The notes below the pieces were generated by a model that was not told the origin of the DNA, did not search any database, and worked only from the letters and a program-made list of their open reading frames with translations. Positions 9,431-20,624 of a DNA stretch of 64,000 nucleotides are shown one piece after another. Positions within the stretch are counted from its first letter, which is position 1. Each line of letters begins with the position of its first letter. The position numbers and the translations under genes were made by a program. The stretch comes from Eutreptiella sp. 'Long Island Sound 2002' (lineage: Eukaryota > Euglenozoa > Euglenophyceae > Eutreptiales > Eutreptiaceae): NCBI GenBank assembly GCA_964036045.1, contig OZ038384.1:36272238-36336237 (forward strand), read 5' to 3'.

Positions 9431-12400
9431 CCTGGCTTGGCCTGCATGCCCTGTGGGGGCTGCGTGCCGCGGGGGTGGTGGGGGGCCGTCCCCGGGGAGG
9501 GGGTGGCCTGCCACTGTTGTGAGGAACGTCTGGTGTCAGGCGCTGTCCCTCCCCCGACCGCCCGTCCTCAGGGGCGGGCAGCCAGGGGTACCGCGACCCG
9601 TGTGTTCCGGGTGCGGTCGGTGCGGGCGTGGGGACCCAGCACCGGTTCCACAGCGTGCGCCCTTGCGGGCCGGCGTTGCTCGCTTTGGGGGTGGCAGAAG
9701 GGCGTCCCGGGAGGGGGGTGCCTTCCACCATTGTGAGGGGCGTCTGGGGTAGGGCGCTCCCCCTCCCCCGACTGCCCGCCCACTGGGCGGGCTGTTGGGG
9801 TCTGCTACCCACGTGCTGTGGGCGCAGGTGTGTGGGTGTGGGGGCCCAACACTGTCCCCTTGGCCTGCATGCCCTTTCGGGGCTGCGTGCTGTCGAGGTG
9901 GTGGGGGGCCGTCCCCGGGGGGGGTGGCCTGCCACAGTTGTGAGGGGCGTCTGGTGTCAGGCGCTGTCCCTCCCCCGGCCGCCCATCCTCTGGGGCGGGC
10001 AGCGTGGCTTCTGCGACCCGTGTGTCCCGGGTGCGGTTGGTGCGGGCGTGCGGACCCAGCACCAGCCCCACAGCGTGCGCCCTTGCGGGCCGGCGTTGCT
10101 CGCTGTTGGGCTGGCGGAAGGGCATTCCCGGGGGGGGGTGCCTTCCACCATTGTGAGGGGCGTCTGAGGTCAGGTGCTGTCCCTCCCCCGACTGCCCACC
10201 CACTGGGCGGGCTGTTGGGGTCCGCCACCCACGTGCTGTGGGCGCAGGTGTGTGGGTGTGGGGGCCCAACACTGTCCCCTTGGCCTGCATGCCCTGTGGG
10301 GGCTGCGTGCGGCGGGGCTGGTGGGGGGCCGTCCCCGGGGGTGGTGGCCTGCCACCGTTGTGGGGGGCGTCTGGTGTCAGGCGCTGTCCCTCCCCCGGCC
10401 GCCGGTCCTCTGGAGCGGGCAGCCAGGGTTCCGCGACCCGTGGGTCCCGGGTGCGGTCGGTGCGGGCGTGGGGACCCGGCACCGGCCCCACAGCCTGTGC
10501 CCTTGCGGGCCGGCGTTGCTCGCTGCGGGGGTGGTGGAAGGGCGTCCCCGGGGGGGGGTGCCGTCCACCATTGTGAGGGGTGTCTGAGGTCAGGCGCTGT
10601 CCCTGCCCCGACTGCCCGCCCACTGGGCGGGCTGCTGGGGTCCGCTACCCACCTGCTGTGGGCGCGGGTGTGTGGGTGTGGGGGCCCAACACTGTCCCCT
10701 TGGCCTGCATGCCCTGTGGGGGCTGCGTGCCGTCGGGGTGGTGGGGGGCTGTCCCCGGGGGGGGTGGCCTGCCACCGTTGTGAGGGGCGTCTGGTGTCAG
10801 GCGCTGTCCCTCCCCCGGCCGCCTGTCCTCTGGAGCGGGCAGCCAGAGTTCCGCGACCCATGTGTCCCGGGTGCGGTCGCCGCGGGCGTGGGGACCCAGC
10901 ACCGGCCCCACAGCGTGCGCCCTTGCGGGCCGGTGTTGCTCGCTGTGGGGCTGGCGGAAGGGCGTCCCCGGGGGGGGTGCCTTCCACCATTGTGAGGGGC
11001 GTCTGAGGTCAGGCGCTGTCCCTCCCCCGACTGCCCGCCAACTGGGCGGGCGGTTGAGGTCCGTGCTGTGGGTGCGGGTGTGCGGGTGTGGGGGCCCAAC
11101 ACTGTCCCCTTGGCCTGCATGCCCTGTGGAAGCTGCGTGCCGCGGGGGTGGTCGGGGGCTGTTCCCGGGGGGGTTGGCCTACCACCGTTGTGAGGGGCGT
11201 CTGGTGTCAGGCGCTGTCCCTCCCCCGGCCGCTCGTCCTCTGGAGCGGGCAGCCAGGGTTCAGCGACCCTTTTGTCCCGGGTGCGGTCGGTGCGGGTGTG
11301 GGGACCCAGCACCGGCCCCACAGCGTGCGCCCTTGCGGGCCGGCGTTGCTCGCTGTGGGGGTGGCGGAAGGGCGTCCCCGGGGGGGGTGCCTTCCACCAT
11401 TGTGAGGGGCGTCTGAGGTCAGGCGCTGTCCCTCCCCCGACTGCCCGCCCACTGGGCGGGCTGTTGGGGTCCGCCACCCACCTGCTGTGGGTGTGGGTGT
11501 GTAGGTGTGGGGGCCCAACACTGTTCCCTTGGCCTGCATACCCTGTGGGGGCTGCGTGCCGCGGGGGTGGTGGGGGGCCGTCCCTGGGGAGGGTGGCCTG
11601 CCACCATTGTGAGGGGCGTCTGGTGCCAGGCGCTGTCCCTCCCCCGGCCGCCCGTCCTCTGCAGCAGGCGGCCGGGGTTCCGCGACCCGTGTGTCGCGGG
11701 TGCGGTCGGTGCGGGCGTGGGGACCCAGCACCGGCCCCACAGCGTGCGCCCTTGCGGGCCGGCGTTGCTCGCTGTGGGGGTGGCGGAAGGGCGTCCCCGG
11801 GGTGGGTGCCTTCCACCATTGTGAGGGGCATCTAAGGTCAGGCGCTGTCCCTCACCTGACTGTCCTCCCAGTGGGCGGGCTGTTGGGGTCCGCCACCCAC
11901 GTTCTGTGGGCGCGGGTGTGTGGGTGTGGGGGCCCAACACTGTCTTCTTGGCCTGCATGCCCTGTGGGGGCTGCGTGCCGCGGGGGTGGTGGGGGGCCGT
12001 CACCGGGGGGGGTCGCCTGCCACCGTTGTGAGGGGCGTCTGGTGTCAGGCGCTGTCCCTCCCCGAGCCGCCGTCCTCTGGAGCGGGCAGCCAGGGGGTAC
12101 CGCGACCCGTGTGTTCCGGGTGCGGTCGGTGCGGGCGTGGGGACCCAGCACCAGCTCCACAGCGTGCGCCCTTGCGGGCCAGCGTTGCTCGCTGTGGGGG
12201 TGGCAGAAGGGCGTCCCTGGAGGGGGTGCCTTCCACCATTGTGAGGGGCGTCTGAGGTCAGGCGCTGTCCCTCCCCCGACTGCCTGCCCACTGGGCGGGC
12301 TGTTGGGGTCCGCCACCCACGTGCTGTGGGCGCAGGTGTGTGGGTGTGGGGGCCCAACACTGTTCCCTTGGCCTGCATGCCCTGTGGGGGCTGCGTGCCG

Positions 12401-12441
12401 CGGGGGTGGTGCCGGGCCGTCCCCGGGCGGGGTGGCCTGCC
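9431..12441. repeat. GC-rich tandem array, about 420-bp A/B dimers (left part)
   Basis: The phrase CGCTGTCCCTCCCCCG returns at 9,541, 9,962, 10,382, 10,802, 11,212, 11,631 and 12,050, giving a period of 419-421 with one 410. Halfway between, a related unit starts CGTCTGAGGTCAGGCGCTG. The array is therefore alternating A and B monomers of about 210 bp derived from one ancestor, a higher-order repeat. A units contain GAGCGGGCAGCCAGGGTTCC; B units contain GGGCCCAACACTGTCCCC. About seven dimers lie here, and the array continues at 22,892 beyond the inserted retrotransposon. Long open frames on both strands follow from the 3n unit length and high GC and are not genes. Confidence 0.92.
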
Positions 12442-12695
12442 TGTAGCCGCCAGCATGCAGCGACGGAAGTTGCCTCAGCATTTCGTGTTATTTAGCGATG
12501 AGCATGAGATTTAGCTCTGTGCAGTACAGTTTCGATTGTGGAAGTTTCATTCCAAAATACAACGATTTTCTGTCACTGCATAGGTTCCTGGTATGTTCGA
12601 AATGGCTTTGGTGCCCGTCCACTGATCTGTTTGGCTTTGGGTAAGCATTGGAGTAATTCTAGGACAAGACATCAATGAGGACTTGGACTAGTACA
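12442..12695 (+). repeat. 5' LTR of the nested element
   Basis: Starts TGTAGCCGCC and ends GGACTAGTACA. It is 254 bp, the same length as the 3' LTR, with about 93% identity by hand alignment. It is preceded by the target duplication CTGCC. It would hold the promoter and the RNA start and polyadenylation signals; none is obvious by eye. Confidence 0.95.
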
Positions 12696-12713
12696 TGGTA
12701 GCAATTTGGCAAT
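12696..12713 (+). promoter_or_regulatory. Candidate primer-binding site
   Basis: TGGTAGCAATTTGGCAAT begins at the first base after the 5' LTR. A TGG start pairs with the universal CCA end of a tRNA, as in most LTR elements. I cannot say which tRNA. Confidence 0.5.
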
Positions 12714-12797
12714 ACGGTTCGATCTCGAGCGCCTTAGATTTCGAGCATTGGTTGGGCATTTGATCTCGAGTTCTAAAAAGAGGTAACTCCGTGACGT

Positions 12798-15752
12798 TTG
12801 TTTGGTACACCCTCCACTATGGATCCTTCCAACTCGTCTCACTTACTCCTTGAGGGTCCGGTTGATCACTCGAGGCCATTGGAGTATGGTTCTCAACAAG
12901 AAGATGATCATATGGGGACAAGTTTTGGCGATCGCCGTATTCGACGCCTTCGTTGGGAGGACGCCGAGGGACGGAGATATGAAGTCATGAAAGCCGAAAT
13001 CCGTGAAGGTATACATCCCCAACGCTTTGAAGTGTTGGGAGATGTATTTCTAAATATCATTCAATTCCTCCATGAACAACAGCTTAACATTGACGTCATG
13101 CATAGTGACGTAGATCAACGCATATCACGAATTGTGCATGTGGGTGATTCCCTTCTTGCTCGTGTCGGTGATGTTGATGGAGACATAAATGATGTCAAAA
13201 AGACATTATCCAACATGGACCAACAATATGGGAAAAATAATCATACAAGGTCGTTGGAAATGTAGTCGTTGAATGCTCGTGTTCGGTGGCTTTATCGCCA
13301 GGTATCTTCGTTAGTTGGGCGACATGAAGCATTCCCATCGAAAACTCCTTATGTTCCTTTGATTCAACAAATTCAAACGGACATATCGACGCTCCAATCA
13401 CGGCGTAAAGCACTCTTGGTGGAGGATATTAAAGTGCAATTGGGTCCATGGGTTCGTGAGATCATCACCAAGGCATTGGAACCATTTGGGGTGGAGATGC
13501 GCAATGAAGTTCGTGGTCATCCGAAAAATTTGAATGGATACATTAGTGTTGCCGTTGGGGATTGCGAATCTCAATTGAACAAGCGCATTGACTCCATCCA
13601 GAGTTCCATTCAAACGCTTGTTCGTGACGGACGCATTGTCACTCTTGGGGAACGTGTTGATGAGATTCAGCGAGTCTTGCAGAAGTTGAACGCGAGCAAC
13701 GAGTCGATTAAAAACCTTGAGCAACGTCTGAATGAGTCCCTTGTGCCATTTGGTGATTTTGATAAACACTCTAAGAGTGTTTTGAACCAACTCGCCGAAA
13801 TGAAAGCGGAGTCGGATCGTGGCATGAGCGTTTATGGTCGGCCTGATCCGACATCGCTTGACGCTATGGTCAAACATGAATTTTCTTTGCATAAGAATTC
13901 TTTGATGGCGGAGGTACGAGAGTCATCCGCACAATATATTTCACGGCTTGAGGAAAGGGTCATCACTGGGATGGAGAATGAGGTTCAACGGTTGATGATT
14001 CATGAACAATTGTCTTCAACGGATGGTTCTTTGAAAATTAGAACGACGGTCTTGTCGGTGGATGATGATCGTTTGACTAAGTTAGAAGGTGATATCGAAG
14101 AGGTGCAACAATGTTGCAATCGGCTCAAATTGAATTATTAGAGTTCCGACAATTAGTCGATGGTTTTGGGTCTCATGAGGTGCATGAGTCCCATGATTCA
14201 CATGGACAATTGTCCCTTCCTTCACATTGGCCTTCGTCCACAGAATCGGGCGCTGGACCGAAGGAAGTAAAGAAGCAATTCATTAATCAACCGAGTCACG
14301 AGGTGAAACAAGGGTCTGACACGGAGAAGGTAAGCCGATTCGGTGACTTCGTTCATCGCATTGGTTTGCCTCCTTCTTTTGAGTCGGGCGCCATGAAAGC
14401 GTCTGATTTTGTATAAAATAGTTCCCACCCTGAAGGGTCACCCATTGTGTTCATGGGTAAATTCTCTCCCGGACCACTGGCAGATCAACAACGACCTAAA
14501 GAGGAAGGGGCCGGGTTGATTGGTGAGAAACAAGTTCGTTTTCATGATTTGCACTGATTTTTTCAGTCCACCCCGAGGCACGGCCAAAGAATGAGGACAA
14601 CCCCACAAGTACAGGAACCGAAGCCCACATAAGGGGATTGTTCTCAAGTGATCCGGGGAATATGGATAACGACTTTGGGTTGCTTGATCGAGACACTAAG
14701 AAAGACTTTCAACGTTTTATGAAGAGACCTACGTTTGATGGAGCTTACGCATTTTGAACGACACTGGGACTATTGGTTGAAATATTGGTCGGCCCCCCTT
14801 ACCCCCAAAACTCCGCACACTCGCGCTCCTCTCAGCCTTGCGGAGTGAGGACGCGGCGGCTCTTTGGGATTGTGTCACGGAATTGGGGTGGGGGTATGAC
14901 CATATTTGGGCAATGCTCAAGGAAGAGGCTGCCGAGTTGCAAAATCCTCATGTCCTTGAGCAAGAATGGAAAGATTCTACCCCAGCCAATCGACTCCCCA
15001 TGCCGTATAGGAGATGGCTTTTGAAGTTTCAGGTTGTGTTCAATCGTGTTGGTACGATTCCTGCCCAAACGGCCAAGAAGACCTATATGGATGCTCTGGC
15101 CAGGGCTAAATGCTTTCGAAAAGAGGTGAGTGAGTTGTTGGAGGTGGAAGCCATGTATGGTGAGTCCACCTTTCAGGAAGCACATTCATTCATTCTCCAT
15201 AAATTGGTGTTGCGTAGGTGTGCGGAGGTATTGGCTAAGCGATATGGGTCTGGCGTTGGGACAGAAAACTTCGATGATGAAACTATCCGGAAACTCAGGG
15301 GTCGGAGACCAGTGAACAATGATGATCGTGGGAGTGGGAAAGGATGACCGCGACAGCAAGGTGGTAAGGGACGCTCGCAATCCGAACCCCCCAAATGCAC
15401 CACGTGTGGTAAGGCGCACAACGGATCGTGTTGGATAGTGGATAAAACACATTGGCCAAAAAGTTGGAAGGAACAAAAACAACTTCCACACGAGACGATT
15501 ATGCAGCGTTTAAAGGACCAAAAGTGCATGTGGTGTGGTGGGGATCACCTGGGTGTGAAATGTGAGCACAATCCCTTCAGTAAGGACATGGCGCGGGGTA
15601 AACAAGAGAAGAATACACCCGAGGCCAAGAAGGGGCCATACCCCCCGTGTAAGCACTGTGGCAAGGCTAATCATACCGAGGCGTCTTGCTTTACAGCGCA
15701 TCCAGAGCTAAGGCAGCAATGGCAAAAGTCTAAAGATAAGAAAAGCCCGTAA
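12798..15752 (+). pseudogene. gag of the nested element
   Basis: The first section (12,798-14,141) encodes a largely helical, heptad-rich protein (for example the NESIKNLEQRLNESL and EEVQ regions), probably coiled coil, broken by TAG at 13,263-13,265. Reading then moves to another frame (14,111-14,416), and a decayed patch with stops lies at 14,417-14,837. The frame from 14,838 to 15,752 reads through one TGA (15,345-15,347) and carries three CCHC-like zinc knuckles: CTTCGKAHNGSC, CMWCGGDHLGVKC and CKHCGKANHTEASC; the last is a canonical CX2CX4HX4C. Gag would form the particle and bind RNA. The zinc knuckles and the position after the LTR define it. The N-terminal part has no family I recognise. 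Confidence 0.8.
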
Positions 15753-16435
15753 GGGGATGGATATCATGGGGCAATCTCTGCTAAATGTAAGTCCCTGCTT
15801 GAGGCTCAGTTCCCGGGTGATTTGGCGCAGCAGTCACAAATTAAATTGGTTGACTGCAGGGAGGGCATCCTGAGATTGCGCCGCCGTTTGGGGAGACGGG
15901 TAAAATCAAGGGAACGACGTGAGCTGTGGATAGAAGTGGACGTGGACTTTGGTGAATATGGCGTTAAACGCATACGTGCATTAATTGACACGGGTTGTGA
16001 GGTTTTTGCTGTGGAGAAGCGCAGTGCTTCCCCTGAGAATTCACTGAGACCAGCCAGGAGGCCCTTGCCCTCAGTGCTGTGGGGTCACAACCGGTGCCAG
16101 GCGGGACCGAGGGCACGCAAGTGAATATTTCTTTGCCTGTGTGTCATTATCTTGGTCCTCTGCAGTGTGTGTGCACGGATGCGTGGATTTACTCAGCGGA
16201 CGTTACCCCTGAGTTGATCCTGGGTTATCCCTTTTTAGTGGCGTATGGGCTCACTGTGGACACAGTGAAACACTGTGTTCTGCCGATGAAGTGTATTGAC
16301 GTGCAGCCCTCAAAAATGATATGCCAGAGGGTGCAGTGTGTCAATGGCTCTGTTGCTTCCGTTCAGGTACAGAAGATGGAACGCGTGTCGAAGGAACCAT
16401 TCAGTGACCGGTCGCGTGGACACCAGTCCGACTAA
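15753..16435 (+). pseudogene. Aspartic protease of the nested element
   Basis: The active-site motif LIDTGCEV lies near 15,980 and the second retropepsin motif ELILGYPFL near 16,212. They stand in different frames (15,822-16,124 versus 16,079-16,435), so a small indel between about 16,020 and 16,100 has broken the domain. The N-terminal side is basic (RLRRRLGRRVKSRERREL), as often seen between nucleocapsid and protease. It follows the gag stop at 15,750-15,752 directly. Both catalytic motifs and the spacing of about 80 residues fit a retropepsin, which would process Gag-Pol in the particle. Confidence 0.8.
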
Positions 16436-16529
16436 GGTCTCTGTTTGCACACTTCGGCACAGGATACCCCCCCCCAGGGGGAGGGCAGGGGTCAGCCGGT
16501 CTACTCAGATCGCTGGGCAGTCTGACCAG

Positions 16530-16970
16530 AGTGCTGTGGGCGACCTACAGGTGCAGGTTCAGATGCTCACGAAGCATGGGCAGATACCCACGCTTGGATC
16601 AGCAGGGGCAGCGGGTTTCAATGTGTATGCAGCACATCCTTCAGAAATTCGGCCAGGCTGTCGGCGTGTGGTGCAGCTGGGCATCGCATTGTCAATACCA
16701 GCAGGGTTCTATGCTCAGCTGCAGCCCAGGTCGGGCCTTGCTAAGAATAAGGGTATTGACGTCGCGGCTGGTGTCATTGATTCTGATTTCCGAGGGAACA
16801 TTGGTGTTCTTTTGGTGAATATAAGGTACCGAGAAATATATGGTCTCAGTGGGACACCGCATTGCGCGACTTGTTTTTAAACCTGTAGCCCAACCTGAAA
16901 TACAGGAGGTTGCTGAATTACCTCCGTCAGGTCGAGGGGCTGCAGGGCTTGGGAGCACCGGCGTTGAGCA
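16530..16970 (+). pseudogene. Trimeric dUTPase domain inside retrotransposon pol
   Basis: All five dUTPase motifs can be read: motif 1 GSAGAAGFNVYA (about 16,595), motif 2 PRSGLAKNKG (about 16,725), motif 3 GVIDSDFRGNI (about 16,770) with the catalytic Asp, motif 4 GHRIARLVF (about 16,852; the family usually has Asp after Gly), and the glycine-rich motif 5 GRGAAGLGSTG (about 16,933). Motifs 1-3 and 4-5 lie in different frames, so an indel near 16,825-16,845 has broken the gene. dUTPase hydrolyses dUTP to dUMP and PPi and would limit uracil in the new cDNA. Here it sits after the protease and before RT. In betaretroviruses it precedes the protease; in some lentiviruses it follows RNase H. Ty3-type elements with dUTPase have been reported from a basidiomycete. 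Confidence 0.9.
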
Positions 16971-18389
16971 GGTGCAAAGGGGCGTGGGATGCTCGGCGAA
17001 CCAAGTGGCGGCGCACAGTGCGTGCACGTGCTGTCACAAAGAGGGAAAATGAGCAGGCCTCGCGTCCTATATGCATGATATGTGTATGTCATGGCATGAC
17101 ACATGATCAAGTGCGTTCACACGAAATATTGACAGATACAGAAGAGCTGGGGGTTGGTGAGGTGCAATTGCCTGCTTGTAACTGCAGGGTGCCTCCCGCC
17201 ATTTCAGACGAGAGAACTGACGGAAGTCAGGATTTCAGATACCACCCGATTGCTTTGCAGGAGGTTGGGGACTCACCAGGGGGTGGGGTGACCAGAACTC
17301 GGAGACCGTGGCGCCAGAGGACACGCCGGCCGGGTGTCCAAATGCTCAGGTGTCGAAGCTTTCACGGGTTCCTGCAGCCCCTACCACGGCAAGCGAACGA
17401 CTGCAAATCAGGCGCTCAGCGCATAGGAAGAAAGTTGAAAATCGCTTGTCGCTCGTACCCTTAGCACGGCGTCAGTTTATACAGTGGGCACACAAGACGA
17501 ATGCTGAGGACCCACAGGTGGTGACATATTTTTTTGATGTGTTTGCACAGAATGCAGATCCTGCCATGAGTCAGCCATGGACTGGCAAATGTTTATTTTT
17601 GCACCCGCGGCCTGGAGAGCTAAAGAACACGGTAGAAAAGGTACTGCTAGATGGAGCCAAGGGTATTCTTGTGCTCCCCGTGTGGAAGAACATGCCACAC
17701 TTTTGGAGTGTTGGTGAGGTGGCGATTGACTGGTGGAAGTGCCCCCGAGAGATGCCTATATATCAGGGGGCTAAGCCACAATGGGTTCTCAGGTGATCCA
17801 GAGAGCGTGGACCCCGCCCCCCCTGCCACATGACCTCTACCACGCCCCCACCTGAGCACCTGCAGGACCCTGATGAACCAGGTGTCCAATCTACACAGTC
17901 TGCAGAGGCGCACTCCCTTGACGAGTCTCGGAGGGGAGTAGCGCCTGGGGAACGACAGCAATGTAGGCAAATGAAACGACGCTTGTCCCGTCAGTCAGTG
18001 TGTGCTCCCCCTCTTGCAGTGACATCGACTGCAGTGGAGAGCAAGCGATCACATCCGAAGCGCCGTCTGAATCTGAAAACCGAGGTGTGCAACAGTCCAT
18101 ACAGGGTCATGTGAGTACAGCAGAGCCCGAAGTGATTGCTGGTCTACAACAGTGTCAGGAGGCTGCAGCCTCATGTTCTGATTTGAGACACCTGCCCCGC
18201 AGGATGCGGCGCAGACTGCTTACCAGGGCAGAGCGTGATCGCCTGTCCCAGTTTAATACTGATGCTGTGTCCAGTTCTGATGAAGGCCCTGAGACAGGTT
18301 CGCCAGGGCGTACAAAAAAATGCCGAAAGGTTAGGTCAGTGATCCTGCAGGATACGCCACCAGGGCCGTTGCGAACCGGCATCGATTGA
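16971..18389 (+). pseudogene. pol inter-domain region of the nested element, unidentified
   Basis: This is open in changing frames: 16,986-17,330 in one, 17,308-17,796 in another, then 17,830-18,114 and 18,000-18,389. The best-preserved part (about 17,500-17,790) reads FLHPRPGELKNTVEKVLLDG and GILVLPVWKNMPHFW. A stretch of this style (helix over a vvekil-dga core, then a strand ending in a P-x-W motif) occurs in pol proteins of several DIRS-like and LTR elements, but I cannot name its function. The 17.8-18.4 kb part is polar, Ser/Arg/Pro-rich and low in domains. A TGA at 18,387-18,389 interrupts the frame that continues into RT. No catalytic motif is recognised. Confidence 0.5.
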
Positions 18390-20624
18390 CGGTCTTTTCG
18401 CTCTGTGATTGAGGCGGACATGACTGATCCCAATCGTTCAGGTTACAGGGAAGCTTTGGAAAAGGTGTTTGAGGTTATCCTGAAATTCAAGTCCCTTACA
18501 CCTGAGGATATCGAAAAAAAGATACGTGGTCCTTATACAGAGGCCACTATAACACTGAAACAGGGTGCTGAGCCCAAGTCAGTGCAGCCATTCCGGTGAG
18601 TGGGGGTACGAGCAGCTGCCTTTAAGGCACTGCTTGATAAATTTTCTGATCAGGGGATGATCAAGGAAGCGGAAGGTAATCCTCTGTGGATTGCCAGAGC
18701 CTTTGTGGTTCCTACGCCGGAGGGAAAATGGAGGCTCATGATAGATTACAGGCACCTGAATGACAACATAGAAAATATTACATATCCGATCCCAATAATA
18801 GAGGATCGCATAGTGGAGGAGGGGAAGAATGCCCTGTGGAGCATTTTTGATTTAGAAGATGGGTTCCACCAAATGCCACTGTCACCAGACAGTAGGCATC
18901 TGACAAGTTTTACGACGCCTTGGGGGCTGTTTGAATGGCAGGTTTTGCCAATGGGCTTAAAAGCTTCCCACTCCCAATATCAGAGAATGGCTTCCTATTG
19001 TTTGCATTCCATTAAACTGAAGCCCTACATCGACGATGTTTTAAAGGGCACACCCCCAAATATTGATACAGGACAGGTGGATGATACAGTATATAAACAA
19101 CATGATATACAGTTACGGGAGGTCTTCACACTGTTTAGAAAATACACACTGACAGTGAAGAAGACCAAGATGCACCTTTTTGTCCGAAAGGTCAAATTCT
19201 GTGGGCATATTTTGCGTAATGGACAGAGAATGACCAGCCCTGAAAAACGGGCAGCCATTGAGAAATGGCGATGGGAGGACATACGGACTCCGAAACACTT
19301 GAAAATATTTTTGGGTTTAACTCAATGGTACGCAATTCATATGCGTAATTACGCAAAATATGCCGGGATTTTGTCTGAGGCCCTGCGGAAATTACCAGAA
19401 CCGACCGCAAAGGATAAGGGACGCTCCTCACAGCGACATATAATTGTTTGGACAAGGGAGATGAAGCGTGCTTTCTCCCAAATCAAACGTGGCATGAGTG
19501 AGGATGTGATCCTAGATATTGCGGATGTCAACAAAACATTTATTGTAAGGGTTGATGCGAGTGACTATGCGGTGGGAGCAGTTTTGGAGCAGTATGACTC
19601 CAAAAATCAGCTCAGGCCCGTAGCATTCTATTCCAGAAAGTTGGCAGGGGATCAAGGTGATAATACCGCGCGGGGACAAAGGGGTTGGAGTTCGCGAGAA
19701 AAGGAGATGTATGGCATCATCTCCACCTTGCATAAGCATCAGTCATGGATAGGGATGGGAACTGAGGTAGATATTCTGACTGACCACCGTACGCTGGAGA
19801 AGTGGTACCACGACGATTTGTTGACGGTCAGTGGTCCACTTGGCCGTCGCGGTCGTTGGCATGAATTTCTATCGAGATATCCCCTAGTGGAGGTGATGTA
19901 CACTTCGGGTGCGAGGCACATTGTTCCTGACGTGCTCTCCCGTTGGGCGTACCCTGCCAACACTGCGGCCCCTGATAGTAGCCTACATGGGTCAGAAAAT
20001 GATGCGCCTGCATGGGAAAGGACTTAGGTGGAGGGCAGGGAGCAGGAAAATCAGGCCTTGCGTGAGCATCCACTTTTCGCTGATTGTATGCAAGAGTTGG
20101 AGCGGGGCTCCAAATCACTGCACCTCCTCTCACAGAATGACGGACGTCAGAAGTGGGTTATCACAAATCGAAGGGAACCTCTTTTGGAGGACAGCGCAAG
20201 GTTATTGCGTCAGGTACGCAGTGAACAGGTGATGCCTCAGGTTCAGGATCAGGACGTCTCGACAGAGCTCAGGGAAGCTACAATGAGACATCAGATGGAT
20301 ACCCGCTTGCGGTCGTTGTTCAGTGACAGTCAATCACCCCTGCAGAGCTCCAGTGGGGATTTTGTGAATCAGGAGAAGCTCGTTGAGCGCATCATCCTTA
20401 ATTTATGTTGTGCTGAGAGTGGGCTGGACCCGTTTCAGCTTACAGCGCTGACTCAAGAGCCACTCACTAAATGTTTGTTTGGCAAGTGGGACAACGAATA
20501 CCAGAGTGACCGCAATTTTTCCACCATTTTTGACAAATTGTCACAGGGTCAGGCCGTTGAAGGTTTTTCGCTTTTTCAGGGGAAGCTGCGACACCATGGC
20601 AAATCGTGGTTCCGTTTTCATTAA
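18390..20624 (+). pseudogene. Reverse transcriptase and RNase H of the nested element
   Basis: The frame is consistent, with TGA at 18,597-18,599 and TAG at 20,025-20,027. RT blocks: EGKWRLMIDYRHLND (about 18,720), the first catalytic Asp in IFDLEDGFHQ (about 18,845), VLPMGLKASHSQYQ, and the YIDD box (about 19,025). RNase H: VRVDASDYAVGAV (about 19,548), SSREKEMYGI (about 19,690), ILTDHRTLEKW (about 19,775), then the tether HIVPDVLSRWAYP. All catalytic acids are present. The part after 20,028 is a polar region that leads to the integrase zinc finger; the frame is lost near 20,606-20,624. RT and RNase H are of Ty3/gypsy type. Confidence 0.92.

Noticed and set aside
9536-11006. Very long ORFs (up to about 480 codons) on both strands in the GC-rich array
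   Set aside because: They repeat with the 420-bp unit, exist on both strands and consist of Pro/Gly/Arg-rich low-complexity sequence; they result from GC content and a unit length divisible by three.
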